Shown here in pieces: positions 8,688-17,803 of a DNA stretch of 64,000 nucleotides. Origin of the DNA: Pseudolysinimonas_A sp041984585 (lineage in GTDB: Bacteria; Actinomycetota; Actinomycetes; Actinomycetales; Microbacteriaceae); assembly GCA_041984585.1 (NCBI GenBank), contig JBHIXX010000010.1, positions 1 to 64,000 on the forward strand. Direction: 5' to 3'. The first letter of the stretch is position 1. Every line of letters starts with the position of its first letter. Position numbers and translations under genes: made by a program. A model generated the notes under the pieces. The model saw only the letters and a program-made list of their open reading frames with translations, searched no databases and was not told where the DNA came from.

Positions 8688-9074
8688 CTAGAACTGGCGC
8701 CACTCCGAGAACAGCCCGGCCGCGACGAGCGCGTTCTGCACCTCGGCGAGCAGCCCGGTCTCGGCGTCGCGGCTCTTCGACCGCCCGATGAGGCCGCCCT
8801 TCACCGCGTCGACTCCCTGCTCGCTGTAGACGGCCGCCGAGACACCGCCCGACCCGTCGGGCAGGATCGCGAGCGGGAAGCGCAGCAGGTAGTTCGACGA
8901 CAGGCCGCCGAGCAGCACCGTCGACGTGGTGTCGCCGCGCTCGATCGTCCACCAGCCCGGCTCGGTGGCGTGGGGCACGACCCGCCACCCGGCCGCGGTC
9001 AGCGCGGGCTCGAGGGCGGCGAACGCGGCCTCGGTCGACGTCGAGGGGACGAGCAGGAACTGGGTGCCGGGCAC
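8688..9074 (-). CDS. conserved protein of unknown function, 128 aa
   Basis: Not recognised. The open frame reaches 9260, but that would cross the purA promoter and start. The GTG at 9074 has GGAGAG a few nt upstream and TAGGGT (ACCCTA at 9106-9111) ~25 nt further up, so I chose it. No signal peptide or transmembrane helix is visible. The sequence starts with a hydrophobic strand (TQFLLVPS), has a W-containing centre (GWWTIERG) and ends EWRQF, which suggests a small soluble alpha/beta protein. It is convergent with the RNA methyltransferase gene. Confidence 0.6.
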   Translation of the reverse strand: MPGTQFLLVPSTSTEAAFAALEPALTAAGWRVVPHATEPGWWTIERGDTTSTVLLGGLSSNYLLRFPLAILPDGSGGVSAAVYSEQGVDAVKGGLIGRSKSRDAETGLLAEVQNALVAAGLFSEWRQF

Positions 9075-9158
9075 GGGACTCTCCGGGTCGGGTGGCGGTC
9101 CCCCGACCCTAGCGGCCGCGGACCCGACTTCTCGGGGGACGTCCGGGCGCGGTCCCGA

Positions 9159-9164
9159 TAGGAT
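9159..9164 (+). promoter_or_regulatory. purA promoter -10 hexamer
   Basis: TAGGAT at 9159-9164 would place transcription start near 9171, giving a leader of about 30 nt with a GGGAGAAG ribosome binding site at 9191-9198 before the ATG at 9202. purA is thus one of the leadered genes in this part of the window. Confidence 0.5.
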
Positions 9165-9201
9165 GGGGTGTAATCCCTCCGATTCGACCAGGGAGAAGCT
9201 C

Positions 9202-10485
9202 ATGCCCGCGATCGTCCTGATCGGCGCCCAGTGGGGCGACGAAGGCAAGGGCAAGGCCACCGACGTGCTCGGTGACCGTGTCGACTACGTCGTCAAGTTC
9301 AACGGCGGCAACAACGCCGGACACACCGTCGTCATCGGCGACAAGAAGTTCGCGCTGCACCTGCTGCCTTCCGGCATCCTGACGCCCGGCGTGACGCCGG
9401 TGATCGCCAACGGCGTCGTCGTGGACGTCGAGGTGCTGTTCGACGAGCTGACCGCGCTCCAGGCGCGCGACGTCGACGTCTCGAAGCTGCTGATCAGCGC
9501 CAACGCCCACGTCATCACCTCGTACCACCGCACCCTCGACAAGGTGACCGAGCGCTTCCTCGGCAAGCGGCAGATCGGCACCACCGGCCGGGGGATCGGT
9601 CCGGCCTACGCCGACAAGATCAACCGGGTCGGCATCCGGATCCAGGACATCTTCGACGAGGGCATCCTGCGGCAGAAGGTCGAGGGCGCCCTCGACCAGA
9701 AGAACCACCTGCTGGTCAAGGTCTACAACCGGCGCGCGATCGCCGTCGACGAGGTCGTCGACGACCTGCTCTCGTATGCCGACCGACTGCGGCCGATGGT
9801 CGCCGACACCTCGCTCGTGCTCAACCAGGCGCTCGACCGCGGCGAGACCGTGCTGTTCGAGGGCGGCCAGGCGACGATGCTCGACATCGACCACGGCACC
9901 TATCCGTTCGTCACGTCGTCGAGCGCGACGAGCGGCGGCGCGGCGACCGGATCGGGCGTCGCCCCCAACCGCATCGACCGGGTGATCGCGATCGCCAAGG
10001 CCTATGCGACCCGGGTCGGCGCGGGACCGTTCCCGACCGAGCTGTTCGACGACAAGGGTGAGTTCCTGCGCTCGGCCGGCTTCGAGTTCGGCACCACCAC
10101 GGGCCGTCCGCGTCGCACCGGCTGGTACGACGCGCCCATCTCGCGCTACGCGGCCCGCATCAACGGCGTCACCGACTTCGTGCTCACCAAGCTCGACGTG
10201 CTGACCGGGCTGGAGACCATCCCGGTGTGCGTCGCCTACGACGTCGACGGCGAGCGGTTCGACGAGCTGCCGGTCAACCAGAGCGACGTGCACCACGCGA
10301 CCCCGATCTACGAGGAGTTCCCCGGCTGGTCGGAGGACATCTCGGGCGCCCGTGAGTTCGGCGACCTGCCGAAGAACGCGCAGGACTACGTGCTCGCCGT
10401 CGAGGCGATGAGCGGGGCGCGCATCTCGGCGATCGGCGTCGGTCCCGGCCGCGACGCGATCGTCGTGCGGCACGACCTGATCTGA
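9202..10485 (+). CDS. purA: adenylosuccinate synthetase
   Basis: Converts IMP, aspartate and GTP to adenylosuccinate, the first AMP-specific step. 427 aa, full length. The N terminus carries the GTP-binding QWGDEGKGK and the IMP loop NGGNNAGHT; further on are IGTTGRGIGPAY, LFEGGQA and the C-terminal TTTGRPRRTGW and LDVLTG motifs. The ATG has a good ribosome binding site. It is transcribed alone; the other purine genes in the window are elsewhere. Confidence 0.98.
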   Translation: MPAIVLIGAQWGDEGKGKATDVLGDRVDYVVKFNGGNNAGHTVVIGDKKFALHLLPSGILTPGVTPVIANGVVVDVEVLFDELTALQARDVDVSKLLISANAHVITSYHRTLDKVTERFLGKRQIGTTGRGIGPAYADKINRVGIRIQDIFDEGILRQKVEGALDQKNHLLVKVYNRRAIAVDEVVDDLLSYADRLRPMVADTSLVLNQALDRGETVLFEGGQATMLDIDHGTYPFVTSSSATSGGAATGSGVAPNRIDRVIAIAKAYATRVGAGPFPTELFDDKGEFLRSAGFEFGTTTGRPRRTGWYDAPISRYAARINGVTDFVLTKLDVLTGLETIPVCVAYDVDGERFDELPVNQSDVHHATPIYEEFPGWSEDISGAREFGDLPKNAQDYVLAVEAMSGARISAIGVGPGRDAIVVRHDLI

Positions 10486-10558
10486 TCCCCGGGGCGTCGC
10501 CGCTCCCGCCGCGGCGCGCACCGGCCCGGTCGCCGGGATCGGTCGCCGCGGCCTCGGT

Positions 10559-11206
10559 TCAGCCGGTGCGGGCGAGCGCCGTGAACGCGAGCACGGCCAG
10601 CAGCACCCCGCCGCCGGCCCCGAGCAGCAGGCAGCCCAGCGCGAGCGCCCAGTCGCCGACGGATGCCGACACCGGCTCCGCCTCCAGGTCGGGCACCGCG
10701 CGCATCGGGCCGGACGGCATCGGCAGCAGCCTCATCGGGGCGCCGCCGAAGGCCTCCCCGCGCACCGTGCGACTGCCCACCAGCAGAGGGCGCAGGCCCG
10801 CCCCGCGGAAGCCGACGACGAGCGGGACCACGCCCATCGCGACGAAGAGCACCGCGATGATCCACCCGGTGATGTTCCCCTCGAGCGCGCTCAGCAGGAA
10901 CGCGACGCCGAGCCCGACGAACAGGATCGGCCACCACCAGCCCAGGAGCGGCGTGCCGAACCCCCGTGCCAGTGCGAACGCGAGCCCGAGCGCGACGAAG
11001 ATGCCGAACACCCCGAGCGGCGCGAGCACGACCACCGAGGCGGGGCACTCCGTCTCGATCACGTAAGGTCCGCCCGACGCGCAGAACCCGCCGAGGCCGA
11101 GCACCACCGTCGACGACAGGTACAGGCCGGTGAAGCTGAACGCGAAGACCAGCCAGCCGCCGATCGAGCCGAGGATCCGCCACGGCGGCGTGGAGAAGCG
11201 CGTCAT
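10559..11206 (-). CDS. multi-pass membrane protein, unknown function
   Basis: 215 aa with about six hydrophobic segments: a pair at residues ~10-35, further helices around 60-135, and a last helix near the C terminus. A loop with two Cys (FCASGG and TECPAS) lies between the first helices and probably faces outward. A cytosolic Met/Arg-rich loop (~150-185) precedes the last helix. No family was recognised. The frame is open further upstream, but the ATG at 11206 stands 6 nt after TACCGT (ACGGTA at 11213-11218), a leaderless arrangement. Divergent from the chorismate mutase gene. Confidence 0.7.
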   Translation of the reverse strand: MTRFSTPPWRILGSIGGWLVFAFSFTGLYLSSTVVLGLGGFCASGGPYVIETECPASVVVLAPLGVFGIFVALGLAFALARGFGTPLLGWWWPILFVGLGVAFLLSALEGNITGWIIAVLFVAMGVVPLVVGFRGAGLRPLLVGSRTVRGEAFGGAPMRLLPMPSGPMRAVPDLEAEPVSASVGDWALALGCLLLGAGGGVLLAVLAFTALARTG

Positions 11207-11287
11207 GCGCACACGGTAGCGGGGAGCCGCGCGTCGCGGGAGGGGCCGTCGGCGGACGGGGCCCGCGCGACCGATAGGGTCGGGCGT

Positions 11288-11608
11288 ATGGCGGAGGAGC
11301 TCCCGGACGAACTGGTCGAGCTGCGGCGCAGCATCGACAACATCGACGCGGCGCTCATCCACCTGCTCGCCGAACGGTTCAAGTTCACCCAGCACGTCGG
11401 TCGACTCAAGGCCACGCAGGGCCTGCCGCCCTCCGACCCCGGCCGCGAGAAGCGGCAGATCGCCCGGCTCCGGGCGCTCGCCGAGGACGCCCGGCTCGAC
11501 CCGGCGTTCGCCGAGAAGTGGTTCAACTTCGTCGTCGCCGAGGTGATCCACCACCACGAGCAGATCAAGGCGACCGGCACGATCCCGATCACCCCCGCCG
11601 GCGAGTGA
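11288..11608 (+). CDS. chorismate mutase, AroQ class (monofunctional)
   Basis: Rearranges chorismate to prephenate for Phe/Tyr synthesis. 106 aa, an all-helical single domain. Visible are LRRSIDNIDAALIHLLAERF (helix 1 with the active-site Arg), then the HVGRLKA helix and a C-terminal helix ending HHHEQIK. No exported signal is present, so it is the cytoplasmic type. The ATG lies 7 nt after TAGGGT (11275-11280), probably leaderless. Confidence 0.88.
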   Translation: MAEELPDELVELRRSIDNIDAALIHLLAERFKFTQHVGRLKATQGLPPSDPGREKRQIARLRALAEDARLDPAFAEKWFNFVVAEVIHHHEQIKATGTIPITPAGE

Positions 11609-11616
11609 CCGGCGGG
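11594..11616 (+). terminator. hairpin over the chorismate mutase stop codon
   Basis: CCCGCCGG (11594-11601) and CCGGCGGG (11609-11616) form an 8-bp perfect stem with a 7-nt loop that contains the TGA. There is no U-tract, which is usual for actinobacterial hairpin terminators, but a terminator role is only inferred. Confidence 0.4.
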
Positions 11617-11660
11617 CATCGACGGCGTGACCGGGCGGCCCGCCTGACGGGCCCCGTCGC

Positions 11661-12581
11661 ATGACCGACTGGGACCCCGGACGGCTGCCCGCGCAGCACG
11701 GCCGCACCGTGGTCGTCACCGGCGGCAACACCGGTCTCGGCTACTGGACCGCCGAGCAGCTCGCCGCGGCCGGGGCGCGGATCGTGATGGCCGCCCGCTC
11801 CGCCGAACGCGCCGGTGCGGCGGCGGCGTCGATCCGGGAGCACGTGCCCGGCGCCGAGGTCGAGTTCGTGCCGCTCGACCTGCTCTCGCTCGCGTCGATC
11901 GCCGACGCCGCCGACGCGATCGCCGCCCGGGGCCCGATCGACGTGCTCGTCAACAACGCCGGCACCACGCATCCGCCCCGCCGTCGCACCGAGACCCGCG
12001 ACGGCCTCGAACTGGTCGTCGGAGGCAACGCGCTCGGGCACTTCGCGCTCACGGCCCGGCTGTTCCCGGCGCTCCGCCCCGACGCGCGCGTGGTCGGGCT
12101 GGGCAGCCTGTCGACCCTGATGGTGCGCCTCGACGCCGACGATCTGCTCTCTGAGCGCCGCTACGCGCCGTTCCGGGCGTACGCGTTCTCCAAGCACGCT
12201 GTGCACGGGTTCACCGCCGAGCTCAGTAGGCGGCTGCGCGCCGCGGGGGATCCGAGGATGTCGCTGCTCGCGCACCCCGGGTACGCCGCCAACTCGCTCG
12301 CCGAGGCGCGGCCCGGCGTCCCGAACGACTCCACCCGGTTCCAGCGGGCCGTCGCCCGGCTCGCCACCCCGGTCGCGCAGGGAAAGGACACCGGCGCCTG
12401 GCCGGTCGTGCGCGCCGCCGTCGACCCCGCCGCGCGCTCGGGGGAGTTCTACGGCCCCGCCCGGATGCTGCGCGGCGCCCCCGTGCTCGTCACCCCGGTC
12501 GCGTCCAGCTGGGACGCCGGATTCGGATCGCGCCTCTGGGAGCTCGCCGAGACCGCCACCGGCGTGCGCTTCGACGTCTGA
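11661..12581 (+). CDS. short-chain dehydrogenase/reductase
   Basis: NAD(P)-dependent oxidoreductase of the classical SDR type, 306 aa. It shows the cofactor motif TGGNTGLG (~20-27), NNAG (~100), the catalytic YAFSK, and an extended C-terminal part of the retinol-dehydrogenase-like subgroup (oxidoreductase/WW-domain-like). The Arg after the first beta strand suggests NADP preference. The substrate is unknown. It starts 52 nt after chorismate mutase on the same strand, but the hairpin between them argues for separate transcription. Confidence 0.87.
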   Translation: MTDWDPGRLPAQHGRTVVVTGGNTGLGYWTAEQLAAAGARIVMAARSAERAGAAAASIREHVPGAEVEFVPLDLLSLASIADAADAIAARGPIDVLVNNAGTTHPPRRRTETRDGLELVVGGNALGHFALTARLFPALRPDARVVGLGSLSTLMVRLDADDLLSERRYAPFRAYAFSKHAVHGFTAELSRRLRAAGDPRMSLLAHPGYAANSLAEARPGVPNDSTRFQRAVARLATPVAQGKDTGAWPVVRAAVDPAARSGEFYGPARMLRGAPVLVTPVASSWDAGFGSRLWELAETATGVRFDV

Positions 12582-12602
12582 CCCGGACTCGTCGCCGCCG
12601 AA

Positions 12603-13487
12603 TCAGCCGGTGATGCCCGCCCCGTCGAGCACCTCGAGGAAGACCTCCGGATCGGGCCGCACCCGATGGTTGTCGGCCACCGCCCGCCAGATCACCGTGC
12701 CGCGCGCGTCGGTGATGAGAACCGTCGGCACCACCGTGTCGCCGTCCGTCCCCGCGCCGTAGATCATCGGCACCCCGCCGGCCTGCACCAGATCGAGCGC
12801 CCGCGCCGCCGCGCCGTCGGCGTCGACGAAGAAGTCCATCGGCACGTCGAACCGGGTCGCCAGCTCCGCCGAGTCGTCCGACCGCTGCGGGCTGATGAGC
12901 GCCACACCCACGCCGCGGCGATCCAGCTCGCGGTAGCGGGCCGCGAGCTCGCGCACCTGGGTCATGCAGAACGGGCACCAGGTGCCCCGGTAGAACAGGA
13001 TCACCCGCGGCCGGTCGCGCAGCACCGCGCTCGAGGTCGGCTCGCCCGTCAGGGTCGCGAGCGGGAAGTCGGGCAGCCGATCCCCCACCTCGGGCACACC
13101 CGTCGAGCGGTGCTGCCGGGAGTAGACGTACTGGTAGCCGAGCGTCGCCGCGAGCCCGAGAACCGCCACCCCGACCGCCGCGAGGGCGTCGCCGAGCGGC
13201 CCGCCCCCCGCCGCCGCGGAGGCCGCGCCGACCCCCGCCACGAGCAGCCCGACCGCCGACAGCACCGAGAGCGGCCACAGGTGCCGCGCGCGATCCGACG
13301 GCCGGCCGAGCAGGATGTAGCCGAGGTACCCGCCGATCGCGAGCCACGCGACCGCCGCGCCGACCCACCCCCACGCGGCGCCGCCCGACGCGAGCAGCCG
13401 CCACACCGCGACGGCGAGCACCACCAGCGTGAGCGCGCCGACGCCCTCGGCGTAGATCCGGCGGAGGACGCGCAGCGCCGGGGTCAC
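12603..13487 (-). CDS. membrane-anchored peroxiredoxin-like/redoxin protein
   Basis: 294 aa. About the first 120 residues hold four hydrophobic helices; the rest is a thioredoxin-fold AhpC/TSA-type domain with FYRGTWCPFCMTQVREL, a CxxC that could act as a peroxidase or thiol-disulphide centre. A similar soluble domain occurs in AhpC/TSA-family proteins, but fusion to four membrane helices is less common. The GTG start overlaps the acyltransferase stop by 4 nt, making it the last gene of a purL - acyltransferase - redoxin operon. Confidence 0.8.
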   Translation of the reverse strand: MTPALRVLRRIYAEGVGALTLVVLAVAVWRLLASGGAAWGWVGAAVAWLAIGGYLGYILLGRPSDRARHLWPLSVLSAVGLLVAGVGAASAAAGGGPLGDALAAVGVAVLGLAATLGYQYVYSRQHRSTGVPEVGDRLPDFPLATLTGEPTSSAVLRDRPRVILFYRGTWCPFCMTQVRELAARYRELDRRGVGVALISPQRSDDSAELATRFDVPMDFFVDADGAAARALDLVQAGGVPMIYGAGTDGDTVVPTVLITDARGTVIWRAVADNHRVRPDPEVFLEVLDGAGITG

Positions 13488-15508
13488 CGGGACACCTCGT
13501 CGAGCGCTGCGATCACCTCGGCCTCGAGGGCACTGCTCAGCGTCCGCGCGAACGTCGCGGTCACGTGCGAGGCCGGGGAGTCGCGGTACACGATCGCGTG
13601 CTCGACGATCGCCGGACAGGGGTCGTCGGGGCAGACCAGCTCGTCGAGGTCGATCACCGGGGCACCGGCCTCTTCGGCGACGATCCGGTAGGGGTCGTCG
13701 TAGGTGCCGAAGGCCTCGGCTCGCGGCGTCCAGCACGAGCTGAGCCGGGTGAGGTCCGATCCCGCGCGATCGACACAGGTGTCGCTGCTCTCCGGGAAGA
13801 ACGGCACGTCGGCGATCGCGGCGAGCGGGACGACCTGCGACAGCCGCGCCCAGGCCGGCGCGACGACATCCACGTCGGGAACATGCAGGCGCGCCCCGGT
13901 GACGAGCACCAGGTCGTAGTCACCGCCTCGGATCGCGTCGATGATCGCGGGGTAGCTCGCGCAGTCGGGTCTCGGCCCGTCGAACAGCTGACATCCCCGG
14001 CCGACGTAGGTGTCGAGCGCCCATCCCTGCCGCTCGGCGGCAGGGATCAGGGCCGGAAGGAGGGAGCTGGCGTGCGAGTCGCCGATCAGCGCGATCCGGA
14101 CGTCCGACGCCGTCGCGCCGAAACGGCACGTCGTGAGGTCGGGCCCGCCTTGGGTGTAGCACGCGTACTGACCGACGGTGTCCGCGAGCCGCCCGGCCGG
14201 GCTGGGGTACACGGCGCCCTCGGGTACGAGGTCGACGCACTCGGCGGTACCCACCCCTGGGGCGGCGCCGATGCACGCCGCCACGGCCTCCAGCTCGGCG
14301 CGCTGCGCCGCCTCCTGCGCCCGGAGCAGAAGGATTCCCCCGCCCCCGAGTCCCAGCACCAGGGCCATGCCGCCGGCCAGGAGCGAGACCGTCGGAACGC
14401 GACGCGCCCAGAATTCGCTGAACCGGACCGGGTCCTCCACGAAACGACGCGTCAGCTCGGCGAGGACCAGCGTCAGGGCGATCGCCGCCAGTCCGAGCCA
14501 AGGCGACAGGGTCTCGGAGACGCGGTAGTGCAGCACCACGATGATCGGCCAGTGCCAGAGGTAGGTCGCATACGACACATCGCCGACGAACTGGACTGGT
14601 CGGGCCGCCGCCCATCCGTTCGGGCTCGAGGCCCCGCGCAGTGGGCCGGCGACGAGAACGAGGAGCGCGCCGACGACGGGCAGCGCCGCAGCCGCGCCGG
14701 GGAACGGGGTGCGGTCGTCGAACAGGACGCAGGCGCCGACGATCATCGCCAAGCCGACCCACGAGGCGCCGACGCCGACGGGTCGGGGGAGCGCCGCGAT
14801 CGCCCTGCCGCCGATCGCGGCGAGGAGGGCGCCCGCGCCGAACTCCCACGCGCGCGTGAACGTGGCGAAGTACCCGAGAGGTTCGTCGGCGAGCGCGACG
14901 GAGGCGACGAACGAGCCGGCGGTCACCAGGGCGAGCACGCCGATCAGCAGCGTGCGACGCCACCTTCCGCCGTCCGCTCCGGCGATCCGGCCGAGGGCGG
15001 CGGCCAGGACGCTGGTGAGCAGCACCAGGATCGGCCAGACGACGTAGAACTGCTCCTCGACGGACAGCGACCAGTAGTGCTGGACGAGGGTCGGGTCGTT
15101 CTCGGCCGCCAAGTAGTCGACGGCATCGCGAGCGAGCAGCCAATTGAGCACGTAGAGACCGGCGCCGGCGATCGCCCGGAGGTTGTCGTTGAGCACAGTC
15201 GGCGGGAGCAGCGTCACGGCCAATCCCGCCGACACGACCAGCACCAGGAACGACGCCGGGAGGAGCCGTCGGATCCGCCGACCCCAGAAGTCCAGCAGCC
15301 GGACTCGGCCGTCGCGAGCGGCGCGGTCGACCAGGTGTGCTGTGATCAGGAAACCGGAGATGACGAAGAAGACGTCCACGCCGACGTACCCGCCCGGCAG
15401 GACGCCGGGCCAGACGTGGTAGACGACCACAGCGCCGACCGCGAGGGCGCGTAGACCCTGGATGTCGTGGCGGAACGCGGCGCGCGCCGCGGGTGCCGAC
15501 CCGCTCAC
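13484..15508 (-). CDS. acyltransferase-3/SGNH two-domain surface polysaccharide acylase (OafA-like)
   Basis: 674 aa. The N-terminal acyltransferase-3 domain (~10-380) has RHDIQGLRALAVGAVVVYHV, GVDVFFVISGFLI and RIRRLLPA, with ten or more membrane helices. The C-terminal extracytoplasmic SGNH domain (~440-670) has IALIGDSHAS (nucleophile Ser) and the late Asp/His pair in DSPASHV. Such proteins acetylate cell-wall glycans, teichoic acids or lipids. The GTG start overlaps purL's stop by 4 nt (GTGA). An operon with purL is unexpected for its role. Confidence 0.92.
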   Translation of the reverse strand: MSGSAPAARAAFRHDIQGLRALAVGAVVVYHVWPGVLPGGYVGVDVFFVISGFLITAHLVDRAARDGRVRLLDFWGRRIRRLLPASFLVLVVSAGLAVTLLPPTVLNDNLRAIAGAGLYVLNWLLARDAVDYLAAENDPTLVQHYWSLSVEEQFYVVWPILVLLTSVLAAALGRIAGADGGRWRRTLLIGVLALVTAGSFVASVALADEPLGYFATFTRAWEFGAGALLAAIGGRAIAALPRPVGVGASWVGLAMIVGACVLFDDRTPFPGAAAALPVVGALLVLVAGPLRGASSPNGWAAARPVQFVGDVSYATYLWHWPIIVVLHYRVSETLSPWLGLAAIALTLVLAELTRRFVEDPVRFSEFWARRVPTVSLLAGGMALVLGLGGGGILLLRAQEAAQRAELEAVAACIGAAPGVGTAECVDLVPEGAVYPSPAGRLADTVGQYACYTQGGPDLTTCRFGATASDVRIALIGDSHASSLLPALIPAAERQGWALDTYVGRGCQLFDGPRPDCASYPAIIDAIRGGDYDLVLVTGARLHVPDVDVVAPAWARLSQVVPLAAIADVPFFPESSDTCVDRAGSDLTRLSSCWTPRAEAFGTYDDPYRIVAEEAGAPVIDLDELVCPDDPCPAIVEHAIVYRDSPASHVTATFARTLSSALEAEVIAALDEVSR

Positions 15509-17781
15509 GCTGTCGCGGCGAACCGGGCCAGCGGAGCGGAGTGGGCGACGCGCAGCTCGTCGACCGGGACGGTGAACAGCCCCTGCACCTCGAGCGCGGG
15601 CTCGCTGTCGGTGACGCCGATGCGCAGCGCCGGGTAGCCGCGCCCCTCGCACAGGCGCAGGAACTTCACGTCCTCCTCGCGCGGCACCGCGACGATCACG
15701 CGGCCGGTCGACTCCGAGAACAGGGCGGTCGCGTCGTCGACGCCGTCGCGCTCGCGGATGCCGTCGAGCCAGACCCGTGCGCCGACGCCGAAGCGCAGCA
15801 CCCCGTCGGCCAGCGCGGCGAGCAGCCCGCCGTCGGCGAGGTCGTGCGCCGCGTTCAGCAGCCCTTCGTGCGCGGCCGCCGCGAGCAGTGCGCCCAGGTT
15901 CTTCTCCGCCGCCAGGTCGACGGCGGGCGGCATGCCGCCGAGGTGGCCGTGCAGCACGCCCGCCCACGCCGACCCGTCGAGTTCGAGCGCGGTGGTGCCG
16001 AGCAGGTAGAGGTTGTCGCCCGGGTCCTGCCAGCCCGAGGGGACGCGGCGTCCGACGTCGTCGATGACGCCCATCACGGCGACCACCGGGGTCGGGTGGA
16101 TGGGCACCTCGCCGGTCTGGTTGTAGAACGACACGTTGCCGCCGGTCACCGGGATGCCCATCTCGAGGCATCCGTCGGCCAGCCCGGAGATGGCGCGCTC
16201 GAACTGCCACATCACCTCGGGGTTCTCCGGCGAGCCGAAGTTGAGGCAGTCGCTGACCGCGGCCGGCACCGCCCCGGTGACGGCGACGTTGCGGTAGGCC
16301 TCCGCGAGTGCGAGCTGCGCCCCGCGGTACGGGTCGAGGTAGCAGTACCGACCATTGGCATCCGTCGCCAGCGCGACGCCGAGTCCCGTCGACTCGTCGA
16401 CGCGGATCATCCCGCCGTCGTCGGGCGCCGCGAGCGCCGTGTTGCCGAGCACGTAGTGGTCGTACTGGCTGGTGATCACCGACGGGTCGGCGAGGTTGGC
16501 GCTGCCCACGAGGGCGAGCGCCTGGGCGCGCAGCTCCGCCGGGTCGGTCGGGCGCGGGAGCACGGATGCCGAATCGGCCTGCGTCGCGTCGAGCCACGTC
16601 GGGCGGGCGATCGGGCGCTCGTACACGGGCCCGTCCACGGCGACGGTGCGCGGGTCGACGTCGACGATGGTCTCTCCGCGCCACGTGATGACCAGCCGCT
16701 CGTCGTCGGTGACCTCGCCGAGCACACTGGTCTCCACATCCCACTTCGCGGTCACCGCCAGGAAGCCGTCGAGCTTCTCCGGGCGGACGACGGCCATCAT
16801 CCGCTCCTGGCTCTCCGACATGAGGATCTCCTCGGGCGTGAGCGCCGGGTCGCGCAGCAGCACGGCGTCGAGCTCGACCGCCATCCCGCCGTCGCCGTTG
16901 CTCGCCAGCTCCGAGGTGGCGCACGAGATGCCGGCGGCGCCGAGGTCCTGGATGCCCTCGACCAGGTCGCCCGCGAACAGCTCGAGGCAGCACTCGATGA
17001 GCACCTTCTCGGCGAACGGGTCGCCGACCTGCACGGCGGGGCGCTTGCGGCCCGAGCCTTCTTCGAACGACTCGGACGCGAGGATCGAGGCCCCGCCGAT
17101 GCCGTCGCCGCCGGTGCGGGCGCCGAACAGCACGACCTTGTTGCCCGCGCCGCGCGCGTTGGCCAGGTGCAGGTCCTCGTGGCGCAGCACCCCCACCGCG
17201 AGGGCGTTGACCAGCGGGTTGGCCTGGTACACCGGGTCGAACCAGGTCTCGCCGCCGATGTTGGGCAGCCCGAGGCAGTTGCCGTAGAACGAGATGCCGC
17301 TCACCACCCCGGGCAGCACGCGGGCGGTGTCGGGGTGGTCGATCGCGCCGAAGCGCAGCGCGTCCATCACGGCGACCGGGCGGGCGCCCATCGAGATGAT
17401 GTCGCGCACGATGCCGCCGACGCCGGTCGCGGCGCCCTGGAACGGCTCGACGTACGACGGGTGGTTGTGGCTCTCGATCTTGAAGGTGACCGCCCAGCCC
17501 TCGCCGATGTCGACGACGCCGGCGTTCTCGCCGATCCCGACCATCAGGTTCTTCCGCATCTCGTCGGAGACCTTGCGGCCGAACTGGCGCAGGTGCACCT
17601 TGCTCGACTTGTAGGAGCAGTGCTCGCTCCACATCACCGAGTACATGGCGAGCTCGGCGCTCGTGGGGCGGCGCCCGAGGATGTCGCGGATGCGCTCGTA
17701 CTCGTCGGTCTTGAGACCGAGAGCGGCGTACGGCTGCTCGCGTTCGGGGGTCGTGGCGGCGTGCGCGACCGAGTCGATCAT
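15505..17781 (-). CDS. purL: phosphoribosylformylglycinamidine synthase subunit PurL
   Basis: Small-type PurL (758 aa) that works with PurQ and PurS, both encoded at 23.5-24.5 kb. It makes FGAM from FGAR, ATP and ammonia. It shows SEHCSYKSSK near the N terminus (residues ~50-60), ENAGVVDIGEGWAVTFKIES, GGIVRDI and NCLNFGSPE. The ATG follows TAGGCT (AGCCTA at 17789-17794) by 7 nt, so purL probably has no 5' leader and hence no riboswitch. Its stop overlaps the acyltransferase start. Confidence 0.98.
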   Translation of the reverse strand: MIDSVAHAATTPEREQPYAALGLKTDEYERIRDILGRRPTSAELAMYSVMWSEHCSYKSSKVHLRQFGRKVSDEMRKNLMVGIGENAGVVDIGEGWAVTFKIESHNHPSYVEPFQGAATGVGGIVRDIISMGARPVAVMDALRFGAIDHPDTARVLPGVVSGISFYGNCLGLPNIGGETWFDPVYQANPLVNALAVGVLRHEDLHLANARGAGNKVVLFGARTGGDGIGGASILASESFEEGSGRKRPAVQVGDPFAEKVLIECCLELFAGDLVEGIQDLGAAGISCATSELASNGDGGMAVELDAVLLRDPALTPEEILMSESQERMMAVVRPEKLDGFLAVTAKWDVETSVLGEVTDDERLVITWRGETIVDVDPRTVAVDGPVYERPIARPTWLDATQADSASVLPRPTDPAELRAQALALVGSANLADPSVITSQYDHYVLGNTALAAPDDGGMIRVDESTGLGVALATDANGRYCYLDPYRGAQLALAEAYRNVAVTGAVPAAVSDCLNFGSPENPEVMWQFERAISGLADGCLEMGIPVTGGNVSFYNQTGEVPIHPTPVVAVMGVIDDVGRRVPSGWQDPGDNLYLLGTTALELDGSAWAGVLHGHLGGMPPAVDLAAEKNLGALLAAAAHEGLLNAAHDLADGGLLAALADGVLRFGVGARVWLDGIRERDGVDDATALFSESTGRVIVAVPREEDVKFLRLCEGRGYPALRIGVTDSEPALEVQGLFTVPVDELRVAHSAPLARFAATA

Positions 17782-17803
17782 CGCTGTCAGCCTACCGGCG
17801 CCG

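Noticed and set aside
13484..17632. Apparent fusion of an acyltransferase to a long N-terminal extension
   Set aside because: The extension is a shifted frame of purL; the acyltransferase has its own GTG with the usual GTGA overlap at 15505-15508.
17782..17803. Purine riboswitch before purL
   Set aside because: Only 7 nt separate the -10 hexamer from the ATG; the transcript has no leader.
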